A DNA stretch of 64,000 bases from Bacteroidia bacterium (GTDB lineage: Bacteria; Bacteroidota; Bacteroidia; Palsa-965), in contig JALONL010000017.1 of NCBI GenBank assembly GCA_025454955.1, positions 45,926-109,925 on the forward strand, in the 5' to 3' direction. The notes beneath the pieces are model-generated. The model searched no databases. It was not told where the DNA came from and was given only the letters and a program-made list of their open reading frames with translations. A program made the translations under genes and the position numbers. Of the stretch, positions 33,054 through 41,600 are shown piece after piece (positions within the stretch are counted from its first letter, which is position 1; each line of letters opens with the position of its first letter).

Positions 33054-33659
33054 ATGAAAACGATCACATTGATAGCGGCACTGCTGCTGGGCACGGCAGC
33101 AAAAGCACAATTCTTTCAGGGTTTCGGGGTAATGGGCGGACTTACCTACAGCAACCAGAAATGGCATTACCCGGAACTCGACCAGAAACAAAAACTCAAG
33201 TACCTGCTCCGCTGGAATGCCGAAGTGTTTGCCGAATTTGGCGCACACCCCACCTTTCGCTGGGTTACCGAATTGCAGTACAACGGCAAAGGGGCCAAAA
33301 TGGAAACTCCGGCCGGTACCACCCGTTTCAGAAACAACTATGCTGCCTGGAACAATTACCTGATGATTCGCCGGGAACTTTTCTCCGTTATTCCCTACCT
33401 AAAAGTGGGCCCGAGGCTGGAATATGTGTTTAAAACCGATCAGCAGTTTACCCCGTTTCACGCCACCGGCAGTATTGGCGCGGGTGTGGAGTTTGTATCT
33501 TTCAGCCGCATTAAATTCCTTACTGAATTTCATTACGTGCCCGACCTTACCCGCTCTTTCAGCAACGACCTTGTGACCATTAAACAACCCGCTTTCGAAC
33601 TTCGCGTGGGGATAAAATTTGGCAAACCGGGTAATGCCACCTGTCCGGGTTTGCAGTAA
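33054..33659 (+). CDS. Putative outer-membrane beta-barrel protein
   Basis: 201 residues from MKTITLIAAL, which supplies a signal peptide ending at AAKAQ; the longer frame covers the terminator and promoter. Strand-like segments (GFGVMGGLTYSNQKWHY, RWNAEVFAEFGA, SIGAGVEFVSFSRIKFLTEFHY, AFELRVGIKFG) match small OmpW/PorT-like barrels of Bacteroidota. Exact role unknown. Confidence 0.65.
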   Translation: MKTITLIAALLLGTAAKAQFFQGFGVMGGLTYSNQKWHYPELDQKQKLKYLLRWNAEVFAEFGAHPTFRWVTELQYNGKGAKMETPAGTTRFRNNYAAWNNYLMIRRELFSVIPYLKVGPRLEYVFKTDQQFTPFHATGSIGAGVEFVSFSRIKFLTEFHYVPDLTRSFSNDLVTIKQPAFELRVGIKFGKPGNATCPGLQ

Positions 33660-33679
33660 AAAAAATGACAAAATGCTTT

Positions 33680-33707
33680 TACTTTTGGGAAAAATGTCGT
33701 ATTTTTG
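33680..33707 (+). promoter_or_regulatory. Two overlapping-range -7 elements for the Xre-RES module
   Basis: TACTTTTG at 33680-33687 and TATTTTTG at 33700-33707, 20 bp apart. The first gives an 18-24 nt leader to the ATG at 33711; the second would give a leaderless transcript. Two start points would be unusual for a toxin-antitoxin unit. Confidence 0.45.
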
Positions 33708-33710
33708 GGT

Positions 33711-34196
33711 ATGAAAAAACGTGGCGGTAAAAAATCAAAAACTCCTCAGGAAAAGCCCTGGGTGCAGCCGCCATCCATTCCCTACGGGCCTGTGGGTGAA
33801 AACAGCAAGCCGCTTCTTGCCCGGGAGCCTGCGGCCACCTACATTCGTTTAACCAGGGAAGGCTTTGATCGCCGTCATCTGGAGGAGCTTCGCTCCGTAA
33901 GTGATCTTGATTTAGATACGCTGGCCCGTTTGCTGGGTATTAATGTTCGTACCATCATGCGAAAATCAGATTTAGAGCCGTTTCGCCCTGAAACCACAGA
34001 GCGTATGTTAGAGTTGCTTCGCATGTACGAAGTGGGCGAAGATACCTTTGGCGGGTTGCCTGCTTTTCGTTCGTGGCTGGCCTCGCCTGTTCCCGCTTTC
34101 GGAAACGAAACTCCCCTTTCCTACCTTGATACCGGGTTCGGTATCCGCATGGTGGTTTCGGAGCTCGAGCGCATTAATTACGGTGTTTTCAGCTAA
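33711..34196 (+). CDS. Xre/MbcA/ParS-type antitoxin (DUF2384)
   Basis: 161 residues from the ATG; a TTG six bases upstream is in frame but less likely. The N-terminus is basic. The C-terminal two thirds carry the Xre-HTH part (LDTLARLLGINVRTIMRKS) and the toxin-binding DUF2384 domain (FGGLPAFRSWLASPVPAFGNETPLSYLDTGFGIRMVVSELERI), the usual ParS/Xre pattern in which the C-terminus blocks the RES toxin's active site and the HTH represses the operon. The toxin gene begins within 6 nt. Confidence 0.9.
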   Translation: MKKRGGKKSKTPQEKPWVQPPSIPYGPVGENSKPLLAREPAATYIRLTREGFDRRHLEELRSVSDLDLDTLARLLGINVRTIMRKSDLEPFRPETTERMLELLRMYEVGEDTFGGLPAFRSWLASPVPAFGNETPLSYLDTGFGIRMVVSELERINYGVFS

Positions 34197-34202
34197 TTGC
34201 TT

Positions 34203-34670
34203 ATGCTGCTTTACCGTATTTCACGCGCGCAGTATGCCAATGATCTTACGGGCGAGGGTGCGCGCCGCAATGGCGGAAGGTGGAATTTGCCGGGCTACGC
34301 CTGTGTTTATACAGCCATGAGCCGTTCGCTGGCCATGCTCGAATTCAGGGTGCATTTGAATAATGTGTCGCAGGTTCCGCCCGATTTGCGGTTACTTTGC
34401 CTCGAAGTGCCTTCGCGGTCTGTGACCGAAATTGATCCGGCCCAGGTATCGCCAAACTGGCGCAACTATCCCTCCCCGGGCGAATGTGTGCGTTTTGGCA
34501 CCATCGAACTTTTAAAATGCCAGAGTTTGCTTATTAAGGTTCCTTCGGTAATTGTGCCGGAAGAGTTTAATATAATTATCAATCCGGCACACAGGAAAAT
34601 GAAGGAGGTGAAGATTGTGGATTGTCTGCCGCTGATTCTGGATCCGCGATTGTTTGGCGGTGGCCAATAA
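34203..34670 (+). CDS. RES-domain toxin (NAD+-targeting)
   Basis: 155 residues from the ATG at 34203; a TTG at 34197 abuts the antitoxin stop. The family is named for conserved Arg, Glu and Ser: YRISRAQYA and GGRWN give the Arg residues, MLEFRVHL gives the Glu, and KVPSVIVPEEFNIIINPAH gives the Ser segment. RES toxins (MbcT, ParT, Res) degrade or phosphorolyse NAD+, or ADP-ribosylate enzymes. The gene order antitoxin-toxin and the tight spacing are standard for Xre-RES modules. All three signature residues appear intact. Confidence 0.9.
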   Translation: MLLYRISRAQYANDLTGEGARRNGGRWNLPGYACVYTAMSRSLAMLEFRVHLNNVSQVPPDLRLLCLEVPSRSVTEIDPAQVSPNWRNYPSPGECVRFGTIELLKCQSLLIKVPSVIVPEEFNIIINPAHRKMKEVKIVDCLPLILDPRLFGGGQ

Positions 34671-34710
34671 AACGGGTTTACTCTCGTTTGCTATGCGTAA
34701 TTTTCGGGAA

Positions 34711-36441
34711 ATGAAATTTCGGCTGTTTTTGTGTATGGCTTTGTGGCCCTTGCTGATGTACTCGGCACCGGGGCCTTTGCGGCTGGAAGTGCGCGAAAAC
34801 GGCACAGCCAACGTACTGCGCCGCTATAAAATTGCCGAAACATACGCCAACGCCGCCGAGCGCGATGCGGCACTGAACAAACTGCTGCGAAGCTGCTGGA
34901 ACGACGGCTTTCTGGCTGCGGGCTTCGACAGTTTGCGGCAGGACAGTACCATGCTCCGTGCGTGGCTCAATGCGGGCGAGGCTTACCGCTGGGCGTACCT
35001 GCAAAAAGGCAATGTGGACGAGGAAATACTCAACGCCGCCGGTTTCCGCGAACGCCGCTGGCGAAACCGTCCGCTGCGCATGGCCGAAGCCGCCCGCCTG
35101 CAAAGCGACATTCTGAACTGGTGCGAAAACAACGGCTATCCCTTTGCCGCGGTGCGTTTAGACAGTGTGCAGATTTTGCCCGGCCAAACGATACACGCAC
35201 GGCTCAGTCTCGACAAAAGCCGTTTTACGCGCATCGACAGCATTGTGGTAAAAGGCGACCTGAAACTCTCGGCCGCATACCTGCACAACTACATAGGCAT
35301 AGCGCCCGGCGACGCATACAACGAGCAGCAGTTGCGCGCCATAACGGCTCGGCTTCGCGAACTGCCTTTTTTGCGCGAAACGCAAACGCACACGGTGCTG
35401 TTTACCGAAAAGTACACCAAGCTCACACTCTACCTGCAAAAGCGCAGGGCCGGTCAGTTTGACGGGGTGGCCGGCTTTTTGCCCGACAGCCGCACCGGGC
35501 AGCTTGTATTTACCGGCGATGCAAGGCTGAGACTGCAAAACAGCTTTGGCCGCGGCGAACTCATAGACCTGCAATGGCGAAGGCTGCGCGAACAAACGCA
35601 GGATCTGAAAGCACGGTTTACCTATCCGTATCTGCTGCGCACGCCGCTGGGCATTGATTACACGATACGCATTTACCGCCGCGATACTTCGTTTATAGAT
35701 GTGAACCAGAATTTCGGGCTGTTGTATATGTTTAGCGGGGCAGCCAGTTTGAAGGCTTACGTAAATCGCCGCAACTCCTCGCTGCTTTCCACGGCGGCCT
35801 ACGAAAACCTGACCACGCTGCCGCCTTTTGCCGATGTGAACACCACTTCGTGGGGACTTGGTTTCAGGCGCGAGAAATTAGACTACCGCCTCAACCCGCG
35901 CCGGGGCTGGCAAATGACTTTGACTGCCGATATTGGCAACCGCACCATAAGGCAAAACGGCAACCTGAATCCGGTGGTGTACCAAAACCTGACACTGCGC
36001 ACGGTACAATACAGCGCCGAATTGCTGCTCGATAAATTCTGGCCGCTGGGACGAAGAAGTACCATTAAAACGAGTGTGCAGGCGGCATGGCTGCAAAACG
36101 AAACTATTTTCAGAAACGAATTGTACCGCATTGGCGGGCTGCGCTCGCTGCGCGGGTTTGACGAGGAATCGATTTTTGCATCGAGCTATGGAATTGGTAC
36201 GGTGGAATTTCGTTACCTGCTCGAAACCAATTCGTTTTTCTTTGTGTTTGCCGATGGTTGCTGGTACGAAAACCGCAGCAAGGATTTTGCCACCGATACG
36301 CCTGTGGGTTTTGGTACAGGCGTAAGTTTTGAAACCAAAGCAGGTATTCTTTCCATTACGTATGCGCTTGGTCGGCAGTTTGGCAATCCGATACAACTGC
36401 GCGACGGGAAAATACATATTGGTATTGTGAGTTTGTTTTAG
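34711..36441 (+). CDS. Omp85/TamA-like outer-membrane protein with POTRA-type N-terminus
   Basis: 576 residues if it starts at MKFRLFLCMALW (in-frame ATGs at 34654 and 34693 are alternatives, the first overlapping the toxin gene). Signal peptide, then a periplasmic part with POTRA-like units (RIDSIVVKGDLKLSAAYLHNYIGIAPGDAYNEQQLRAITARLRELPFL), then a C-terminal barrel with FRNELYRIGGLRSLRGFDEESIFASSYGIGTVEFRY, where RGF matches the loop-6 motif of Omp85 proteins. Ends in Phe. It likely inserts or translocates proteins or lipids at the outer membrane. Shorter than BamA (about 800), closer to TamA/two-POTRA types. Confidence 0.85.
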   Translation: MKFRLFLCMALWPLLMYSAPGPLRLEVRENGTANVLRRYKIAETYANAAERDAALNKLLRSCWNDGFLAAGFDSLRQDSTMLRAWLNAGEAYRWAYLQKGNVDEEILNAAGFRERRWRNRPLRMAEAARLQSDILNWCENNGYPFAAVRLDSVQILPGQTIHARLSLDKSRFTRIDSIVVKGDLKLSAAYLHNYIGIAPGDAYNEQQLRAITARLRELPFLRETQTHTVLFTEKYTKLTLYLQKRRAGQFDGVAGFLPDSRTGQLVFTGDARLRLQNSFGRGELIDLQWRRLREQTQDLKARFTYPYLLRTPLGIDYTIRIYRRDTSFIDVNQNFGLLYMFSGAASLKAYVNRRNSSLLSTAAYENLTTLPPFADVNTTSWGLGFRREKLDYRLNPRRGWQMTLTADIGNRTIRQNGNLNPVVYQNLTLRTVQYSAELLLDKFWPLGRRSTIKTSVQAAWLQNETIFRNELYRIGGLRSLRGFDEESIFASSYGIGTVEFRYLLETNSFFFVFADGCWYENRSKDFATDTPVGFGTGVSFETKAGILSITYALGRQFGNPIQLRDGKIHIGIVSLF

Positions 36442-36509
36442 GTACTATGTATTGGGAAGATATTTTATTGCTACGGACGATTTGAATTTCCAGCCTCGAT
36501 TGCAGTGGA

Positions 36510-36613
36510 AATCCGGCAGCAGCAAAAACAGCGGGTGTGCTCAACTCTCCGAGGTTTTTGGAAACCTCGGAGAGTTGATTGAGGTTTGTTTTTGTTTTTG
36601 CTGCTGCCGGATT
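36510..36613. repeat. Nested inverted repeat with 17-bp inner and 21-bp outer perfect arms
   Basis: Outer arms 36510-36530 and 36593-36613 are perfectly complementary over 21 bp. The inner arms 36541-36557 and 36562-36578 (core CTCCGAGGTTT / AAACCTCGGAG) pair over 17 bp with a 4-nt TTGG loop. The inner part resembles the AACCTCCGAGGTTT-type dispersed hairpins seen in Bacteroidota genomes. Confidence 0.9.
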
Positions 36614-36651
36614 GGAACGGAAAGCGAGAGCCAAGCCTGTTTTTATTGCGG

Positions 36652-36677
36652 AATAAGGTTCGCTCCACCTTATTTTT
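36652..36677 (+). terminator. Terminator-like hairpin upstream of rmuC
   Basis: AATAAGG (36652-36658) pairs with CCTTATT (36668-36674), followed by TTTC. Confidence 0.6.
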
Positions 36678-36752
36678 CACCGGGGTTTATTTCTTCTCAA
36701 TTCCCTCATTTTTGAGGAAGGCCTAACCTTCCTTTTCTGTATTTTTAGCACC

Positions 36753-38135
36753 GTGGAAATTGTATTGTTACTTGTGGGAATTGCCGTTGGCGCCATACTT
36801 ACGTGGCTGCTGATGCGCAACCGTGTGGATCCGAAAACAGAAGAGTTGCGGCGGCAAAATGCGGTGCTGGATGCCGAAAAAAAATCGGCGGCCGATGAAG
36901 TGCTCCGGTTGCGCAGTGAAGCGGAGCGCGAAAAACAACGGTTTGAACAAACGCTGAAAGAGGAAAGAAAACATGCCGATGAGTTGCTGAATGAATTGCG
37001 CAGCAGCAATCTCGAATATTCGTCGGCATTAGCCAGAGAGAAAGAGGCGCACGCCAATCTGAAAACATTGCTGGAAGAACAAAAGGGGCAGTTGGAAAAA
37101 TTGCAGGAGCGGTTTACCAAAGAGTTTGAATTACTGGCCAATAAAATTTTTGAAGAGAAGAGCCAGAAGTTTACCGACCAGAACCGCACCCAGCTTGATA
37201 TTCTTTTGCAACCTTTGGGCGAAAAGCTGAAAGATTTTGAAAAGAAAATAACCGACACGCATCTCGAAGACACCAGAGAACGCGCTTCGCTGAAAGAGCA
37301 ACTGGCGCAACTGCACCTGCTCAATCAGAAAATGAGCACCGAGGCCAACAACCTTACCCGTGCGCTGAAAGGCGAAGCCAAAACACAGGGCGACTGGGGC
37401 GAATATGTGCTTACGGGCATTCTCGAAAAATCGGGGCTGATAAAAGACCAGACTTATTCGCTACAGCAAAGCATGGTGACCGAAGACGGCCGCCGTGTGC
37501 AGCCCGACGTGATTATTAATTTGCCCGACAATAAACACCTTGTAATTGATTCGAAAGTGTCTATTGTGGCCTACAAACGCATGGTTCAGGCCGAAACGGA
37601 TGAAGAACGCACGCTGGCACTGAAAGAACACGTAACCTCGGTGCGCCGCCACATTGCCGATTTAAGCAGCAAGAATTACCAACAGTTGTATGCGCTGAAC
37701 AGTTTGGATTTTGTGCTGCTGTTTATGCCCATAGAACCGGCTTTTGCCGCGGCGCTACAGGGCGATGAAGAATTGTTTAATGTGGCATTTTCGAAGAATA
37801 TTGTCATTGTGAGTCCTTCTACCCTGCTGGCTACCTTGCGCACGGTGGCCAGTATATGGCGGCAGGAACAGCAGAATAAAAATGCCATTGAAATAGCGCG
37901 GCAAAGCGGCGATTTGTACGATAAGTTTGCCGGTTTTGTGGAAGACCTGCAAAAAGTAGGTGTACGTTTGGCCGATGCGCAAAAGGTACACGAAGAGGCT
38001 TTGAAAAAACTGCACACCGGCCGCGGCAACCTGATGAACCGTGCCAAACGCCTTGCCGACCTGGGCGCAAAAACCAGCAAGCAACTTCCCGGCGAACTCA
38101 CGGGCAACGATGCCGAACAGGAGGACGAAGTATGA
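36753..38135 (+). CDS. rmuC: DNA recombination protein RmuC family
   Basis: 460 residues with a GTG start. An N-terminal transmembrane helix (residues about 3-20) is followed by a long coiled coil (about 28-190, heavy in Glu, Lys, Leu) and the RmuC nuclease-like core: GDWGEYVLTGILEKSGL, VQPDVIINLPDNKHLVIDSKVSI and FVLLFMPIEPAFAAAL. RmuC limits recombination at inverted repeats and has a PD-(D/E)XK-type domain; the D...DSK pattern is seen here. Stop overlaps the next start as ATGA, in an operon with GWxTD, rlmB and a glycosyltransferase-like gene. Confidence 0.92.
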   Translation: MEIVLLLVGIAVGAILTWLLMRNRVDPKTEELRRQNAVLDAEKKSAADEVLRLRSEAEREKQRFEQTLKEERKHADELLNELRSSNLEYSSALAREKEAHANLKTLLEEQKGQLEKLQERFTKEFELLANKIFEEKSQKFTDQNRTQLDILLQPLGEKLKDFEKKITDTHLEDTRERASLKEQLAQLHLLNQKMSTEANNLTRALKGEAKTQGDWGEYVLTGILEKSGLIKDQTYSLQQSMVTEDGRRVQPDVIINLPDNKHLVIDSKVSIVAYKRMVQAETDEERTLALKEHVTSVRRHIADLSSKNYQQLYALNSLDFVLLFMPIEPAFAAALQGDEELFNVAFSKNIVIVSPSTLLATLRTVASIWRQEQQNKNAIEIARQSGDLYDKFAGFVEDLQKVGVRLADAQKVHEEALKKLHTGRGNLMNRAKRLADLGAKTSKQLPGELTGNDAEQEDEV

Positions 38136-39403
38136 AGCTGCGTGCGTTGCTGTATGCGTTTTATGTAAGCTTCCTGCTGCTGGTATGCACCTGCCGCAGT
38201 GGCATGCCACAGGCATCGCGGCTGAATATGGCGGCTTACTACGATGCGCAGGCCGAAGTATTGCGTGCCGATTTTGCATTGCACAATGAATCGCCCACGG
38301 TGACGCGGATTTATTTCAGATTGGATGCGGCACAACTGCTATACGAGCGCGCACTGAACGCCAACACCTACAATGCACAACTGCTGCTGAGTTATGTGCT
38401 GCACCCGATTAATTCGCCGCGCGTAATTGCCGACAGCGGCCGCGTGGTGCTGGGCGACGAAGGCACACCGGGTGAAAGCAAACTCCTTTCGGGTTCCATT
38501 GCCATGCGCATTAAGCAACCCGGCATGTACAGCGTGGAAGTGGTGCTGCGCGACCTGAACAAACTCACCAGCCGCATAGAGCTGTTTACACTCGACCAGC
38601 AAAGCACCGATGCCGCGCAGCGTTTCATGCTGTGCAGCCCGGGCCAGCAGGTGCCGATTTTCAGAAACTACACCGACACTGCGGAGGCACTGCAAATTCG
38701 CCTGCCCGAAAACACCAAACGCATTCTTGTAAAGCATTACGCGCTGGTGCAAAATCCGGCTGCACCGCCGTTTCTGATAAACACCACACAGGAAGCCCCA
38801 AAGCCCGACACAAGCTGGTGGGTGGAAACAAACGGCGTACTCGATTTCCGCGCCACACGCCATGGCCGCTACTCGTTTCACACGGTGGACAATGCACAGG
38901 GCGGTTTGCTGCTTAACTGTATGCGAAACGGCTACCCGGCCGTGAGGCAGGTGCAGCAACTGCTTGAACCGCTGCGCTACCTGATGCCGCGCGAAGAATA
39001 CAACAAACTGGCCGCCGAAAAACAACTCAAGCCCGCCATCGACAAATTCTGGCTCGAACGTGCAGGCAGCGAAGAACGGGCGCGCACGGTGATAAAAAAT
39101 TTCTATCAGCGCGTGGAACACTGCAACACGCTTTTTACCACCGACCGCGAAGGCTGGCAAACCGACCGCGGCATGATTTACCTCATATTCGGCAAACCGC
39201 AAAGTGTGTATCGCTATCCGTTGTACGAAATATGGTATTACGGCAGCGATTCGGGCAGTTCGAACTCGCTTTCGTTTACATTTATGAGTTATTCCGACGG
39301 ATACCGTTCTGATTTTATTCTGGAGCGCAACCTCGGTTACAAAATAAACTGGCTTGCCGCAGTGGATGCATGGCGGCAGGGACAGGTTTATACCGCACGC
39401 TGA
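38132..39403 (+). CDS. GWxTD-domain protein
   Basis: 423 residues with a lipoprotein-like N-terminus (LLLVCTC). The C-terminal third carries the GWxTD motif, here TTDREGWQTDRGMIYLIFGKP, typical of a Bacteroidota/Acidobacteria secreted family. The first part looks like a series of beta-sandwich segments. Function unknown. Overlaps rmuC by 4 nt and rlmB by 1 nt. A second GWxTD protein is encoded at 56394-57920. Confidence 0.85.
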   Translation: MKLRALLYAFYVSFLLLVCTCRSGMPQASRLNMAAYYDAQAEVLRADFALHNESPTVTRIYFRLDAAQLLYERALNANTYNAQLLLSYVLHPINSPRVIADSGRVVLGDEGTPGESKLLSGSIAMRIKQPGMYSVEVVLRDLNKLTSRIELFTLDQQSTDAAQRFMLCSPGQQVPIFRNYTDTAEALQIRLPENTKRILVKHYALVQNPAAPPFLINTTQEAPKPDTSWWVETNGVLDFRATRHGRYSFHTVDNAQGGLLLNCMRNGYPAVRQVQQLLEPLRYLMPREEYNKLAAEKQLKPAIDKFWLERAGSEERARTVIKNFYQRVEHCNTLFTTDREGWQTDRGMIYLIFGKPQSVYRYPLYEIWYYGSDSGSSNSLSFTFMSYSDGYRSDFILERNLGYKINWLAAVDAWRQGQVYTAR

Positions 39404-40197
39404 TGAACAGACACCATACACCACACCGCCACGAAGAACCGCAGTACGACGGTGCGCTCATATACGGCATACACGCAATAACCGAAGCCATACGCGCCGG
39501 ACGCGAAATAGACAAGCTGTTTATGCAGGATGGTTTGCGCGGCGATCTGGTGACCCAGCTTAAACAACTGCTTAAAGAAAAAGGCATACTGTACAAAACA
39601 GTGCCGCCCGAAAAGCTGCAACGGCTGGCCGGATCGAAAAACCATCAGGGTGTGGCGGCATTTCTTTCGCCGGTGGGATTCAGGAAAATTGAAGAAGTGC
39701 TGCCGGCCATTTTCGAAGCCGGGCGTGTGCCGCTGCTGCTCATGCTCGACCGCGTAACCGATGTGCGAAACTTTGGTGCCATAGCCCGCACAGCCGAGTG
39801 CGCGGGTGTGGATGCGATTATTATTCCCTCGCGCGGGGCGGCGGCCATTAATGCCGATGCGGTAAAAACTTCGGCCGGTGCATTGCACTCGCTTCCGCTT
39901 TGCCGCGAAGATAATTTGAAAAGCACACTCGACTACCTGAAAGACTCGGGCCTGCGCATAGCCGCCTGCACCGAAAAAGGCAGCACCGATCATTACGCCA
40001 CCGAACTGGCCGGGCCGATGGTAATAATTATGGGTTCGGAAGAAGACGGTATTTCGGGCGAGTACCTGAAACGTGCCGATGTGCGGGTGAAAATTCCGAT
40101 GCGCGGTTCTATTGGTTCGCTCAATGTGTCGGTGGCTACGGGTATTGTGCTTTTTGAAGTACTGCGCCAGCGCGCGGCAAAAGGAGAAACGGAATGA
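39403..40197 (+). CDS. rlmB: 23S rRNA (guanosine-2'-O-)-methyltransferase RlmB family
   Basis: 264 residues starting at ATG 39403, which overlaps the stop of the GWxTD gene as TGATG. SpoU-type knot enzyme: LIYGIHAITEAIRAGREIDKL (N-terminal substrate-binding domain), LDRVTDVRNFGAIARTAEC (motif 1), IIMGSEEDGIS (motif 2) and IPMRGSIGSLNVSVATGI (motif 3). RlmB methylates G2251 in the 23S P-loop, near the peptidyl-transferase centre. Stop overlaps the next start as ATGA. Confidence 0.93.
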   Translation: MNRHHTPHRHEEPQYDGALIYGIHAITEAIRAGREIDKLFMQDGLRGDLVTQLKQLLKEKGILYKTVPPEKLQRLAGSKNHQGVAAFLSPVGFRKIEEVLPAIFEAGRVPLLLMLDRVTDVRNFGAIARTAECAGVDAIIIPSRGAAAINADAVKTSAGALHSLPLCREDNLKSTLDYLKDSGLRIAACTEKGSTDHYATELAGPMVIIMGSEEDGISGEYLKRADVRVKIPMRGSIGSLNVSVATGIVLFEVLRQRAAKGETE

Positions 40198-41597
40198 GGC
40201 CGGTATTGCGCGATTTGCTGATTATTCTGCTCATGGTTACTGCCACGCGGCTGCCGTTTATTTTCGACGGTTACGGTGTGGAGGAAGATTCGTGGGGGCT
40301 GGTGGTGAATGCTTACGAAATGAACGAGAGCGGCGAGTACCGTGCTTCGCGTTTTCCGGGGCATCCGCTGCAGGAATATGTGTATAGTGCGGTTTATAAC
40401 CAGCCTGCGTGGGTGTGGAACCTGATGAGTGTGGTGATGAGTGTGGCAGCCGTAATGTTTTTTCACTTGGCCCTGCGCAAACTGAAACTGAATACTGCCT
40501 GGCCTGTGACACTGATGCTGAGTTTTACGCCGGTGTTTTTTATTGCGGGCACTTACACCATTGATTATGCGTGGACGCTGGCGTTTGTAACCGGCTCGTT
40601 CTGGCTGCTGTGCGAAAGGCGTTTTGTGTGGAGCGGCGTGTTTCTTGGGCTGGCTGTGGGTTGCCGGCTTACCACGGCGGTGTTTGTGTTGCCGTGGTTT
40701 TTACTGCTGTGGAACCGTATGGATGCGTGGGGAAGTGTAAAACTCTGGCTGCGTTTGGCGGTTCCGGCGGGCGTGATCGGTGTGCTTTGGTTTGTGCCTG
40801 CGTTTGTGGTTTACGGCCGTGCGTTTTTCGATTACAGCGATCAGTTTCCGTATCCGCCAATGGCCAAGGTAATTTATAAAGCAAGCATTGGTGTATTCGG
40901 ACTGGCAGGCACGGTGGCTTTGATTTTTGCGGCTGTGGCGGGGTTTGGCAACTGGCGTAAGAATAATTTGCAGGGCACGGCCTTGTTTACCGAGCGGCGT
41001 TTGCTGTTTGTGTGCGCTGTAATTGTGGTGCTTCACGTATTCTCGTACCTGCGTTTGCCGCAGAAAGCAGGTTATATGCTGCCCATGGTGCCGTTTTTGC
41101 TGCTGGCTGCGGGTACGCTGCTTACACAGAAGCAAAGTTGGATTGCGGCTGCGTTGTTTATGATTGCGCCGTTTTTATTCAGCATCAATCTTACCGATCC
41201 GATGCGTGGTGCGGAGGCATCGGCGGTGGCGGTGACGTTTCATGCGGCCGGGCAGGAAATATTTCTCGATCCGCTGAGCGGCCCCATTCAGTCTGAACGC
41301 TCCAAACGCCTTAATAAAATGGCCTATTGCAGCCGCATTATGGCCGCCACCGATACGCTGCAGGCACCTTCGCTAATTATCTGCGGCTGGTGGTACAACG
41401 AATTGAAAACCGAACATTACACCCGCCCGCAGTCGAAAAACGTGAGCTACCGGTTTTACGAAACCTGCGCAGTTTTAGACAGTGCCCGCCAAACCGGCGC
41501 AAGGATTTATTATCTTTCTGAACAGAATTTGTACAACGACCAGATGTTTGGTCAGCAATGCACCGACAGTCTGGCAAAACCCTTTCCAGTTAAATAA
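40194..41597 (+). CDS. Multispanning membrane protein, probable GT-C glycosyltransferase
   Basis: 467 residues with about ten transmembrane helices. The acidic pair in the first loop after helix 1 (DGYGVEEDSWG) and the hydrophobic layout resemble GT-C enzymes (ArnT/PMT type), which transfer sugars from polyprenyl-phosphate donors in the periplasm. The last 120 residues are soluble. It is the last gene of the rmuC operon, overlapping rlmB by 4 nt. Exact substrate unknown; a non-enzymatic membrane protein cannot be excluded. Confidence 0.65.
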   Translation: MRPVLRDLLIILLMVTATRLPFIFDGYGVEEDSWGLVVNAYEMNESGEYRASRFPGHPLQEYVYSAVYNQPAWVWNLMSVVMSVAAVMFFHLALRKLKLNTAWPVTLMLSFTPVFFIAGTYTIDYAWTLAFVTGSFWLLCERRFVWSGVFLGLAVGCRLTTAVFVLPWFLLLWNRMDAWGSVKLWLRLAVPAGVIGVLWFVPAFVVYGRAFFDYSDQFPYPPMAKVIYKASIGVFGLAGTVALIFAAVAGFGNWRKNNLQGTALFTERRLLFVCAVIVVLHVFSYLRLPQKAGYMLPMVPFLLLAAGTLLTQKQSWIAAALFMIAPFLFSINLTDPMRGAEASAVAVTFHAAGQEIFLDPLSGPIQSERSKRLNKMAYCSRIMAATDTLQAPSLIICGWWYNELKTEHYTRPQSKNVSYRFYETCAVLDSARQTGARIYYLSEQNLYNDQMFGQQCTDSLAKPFPVK

Positions 41598-41600
41598 ACA

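Larger units (their letters stand above)
36442..36752. other. Intergenic region holding nested inverted repeats and terminators
   Basis: No gene is supported in these 311 bp. They contain a nested inverted repeat (36510-36613), a terminator-like hairpin (36652-36677) and another stem AGGAAGG/CCTTCCT with T4 (36715-36736) just before rmuC. Minus-strand open frames here are shadows of the repeats. Confidence 0.6.
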
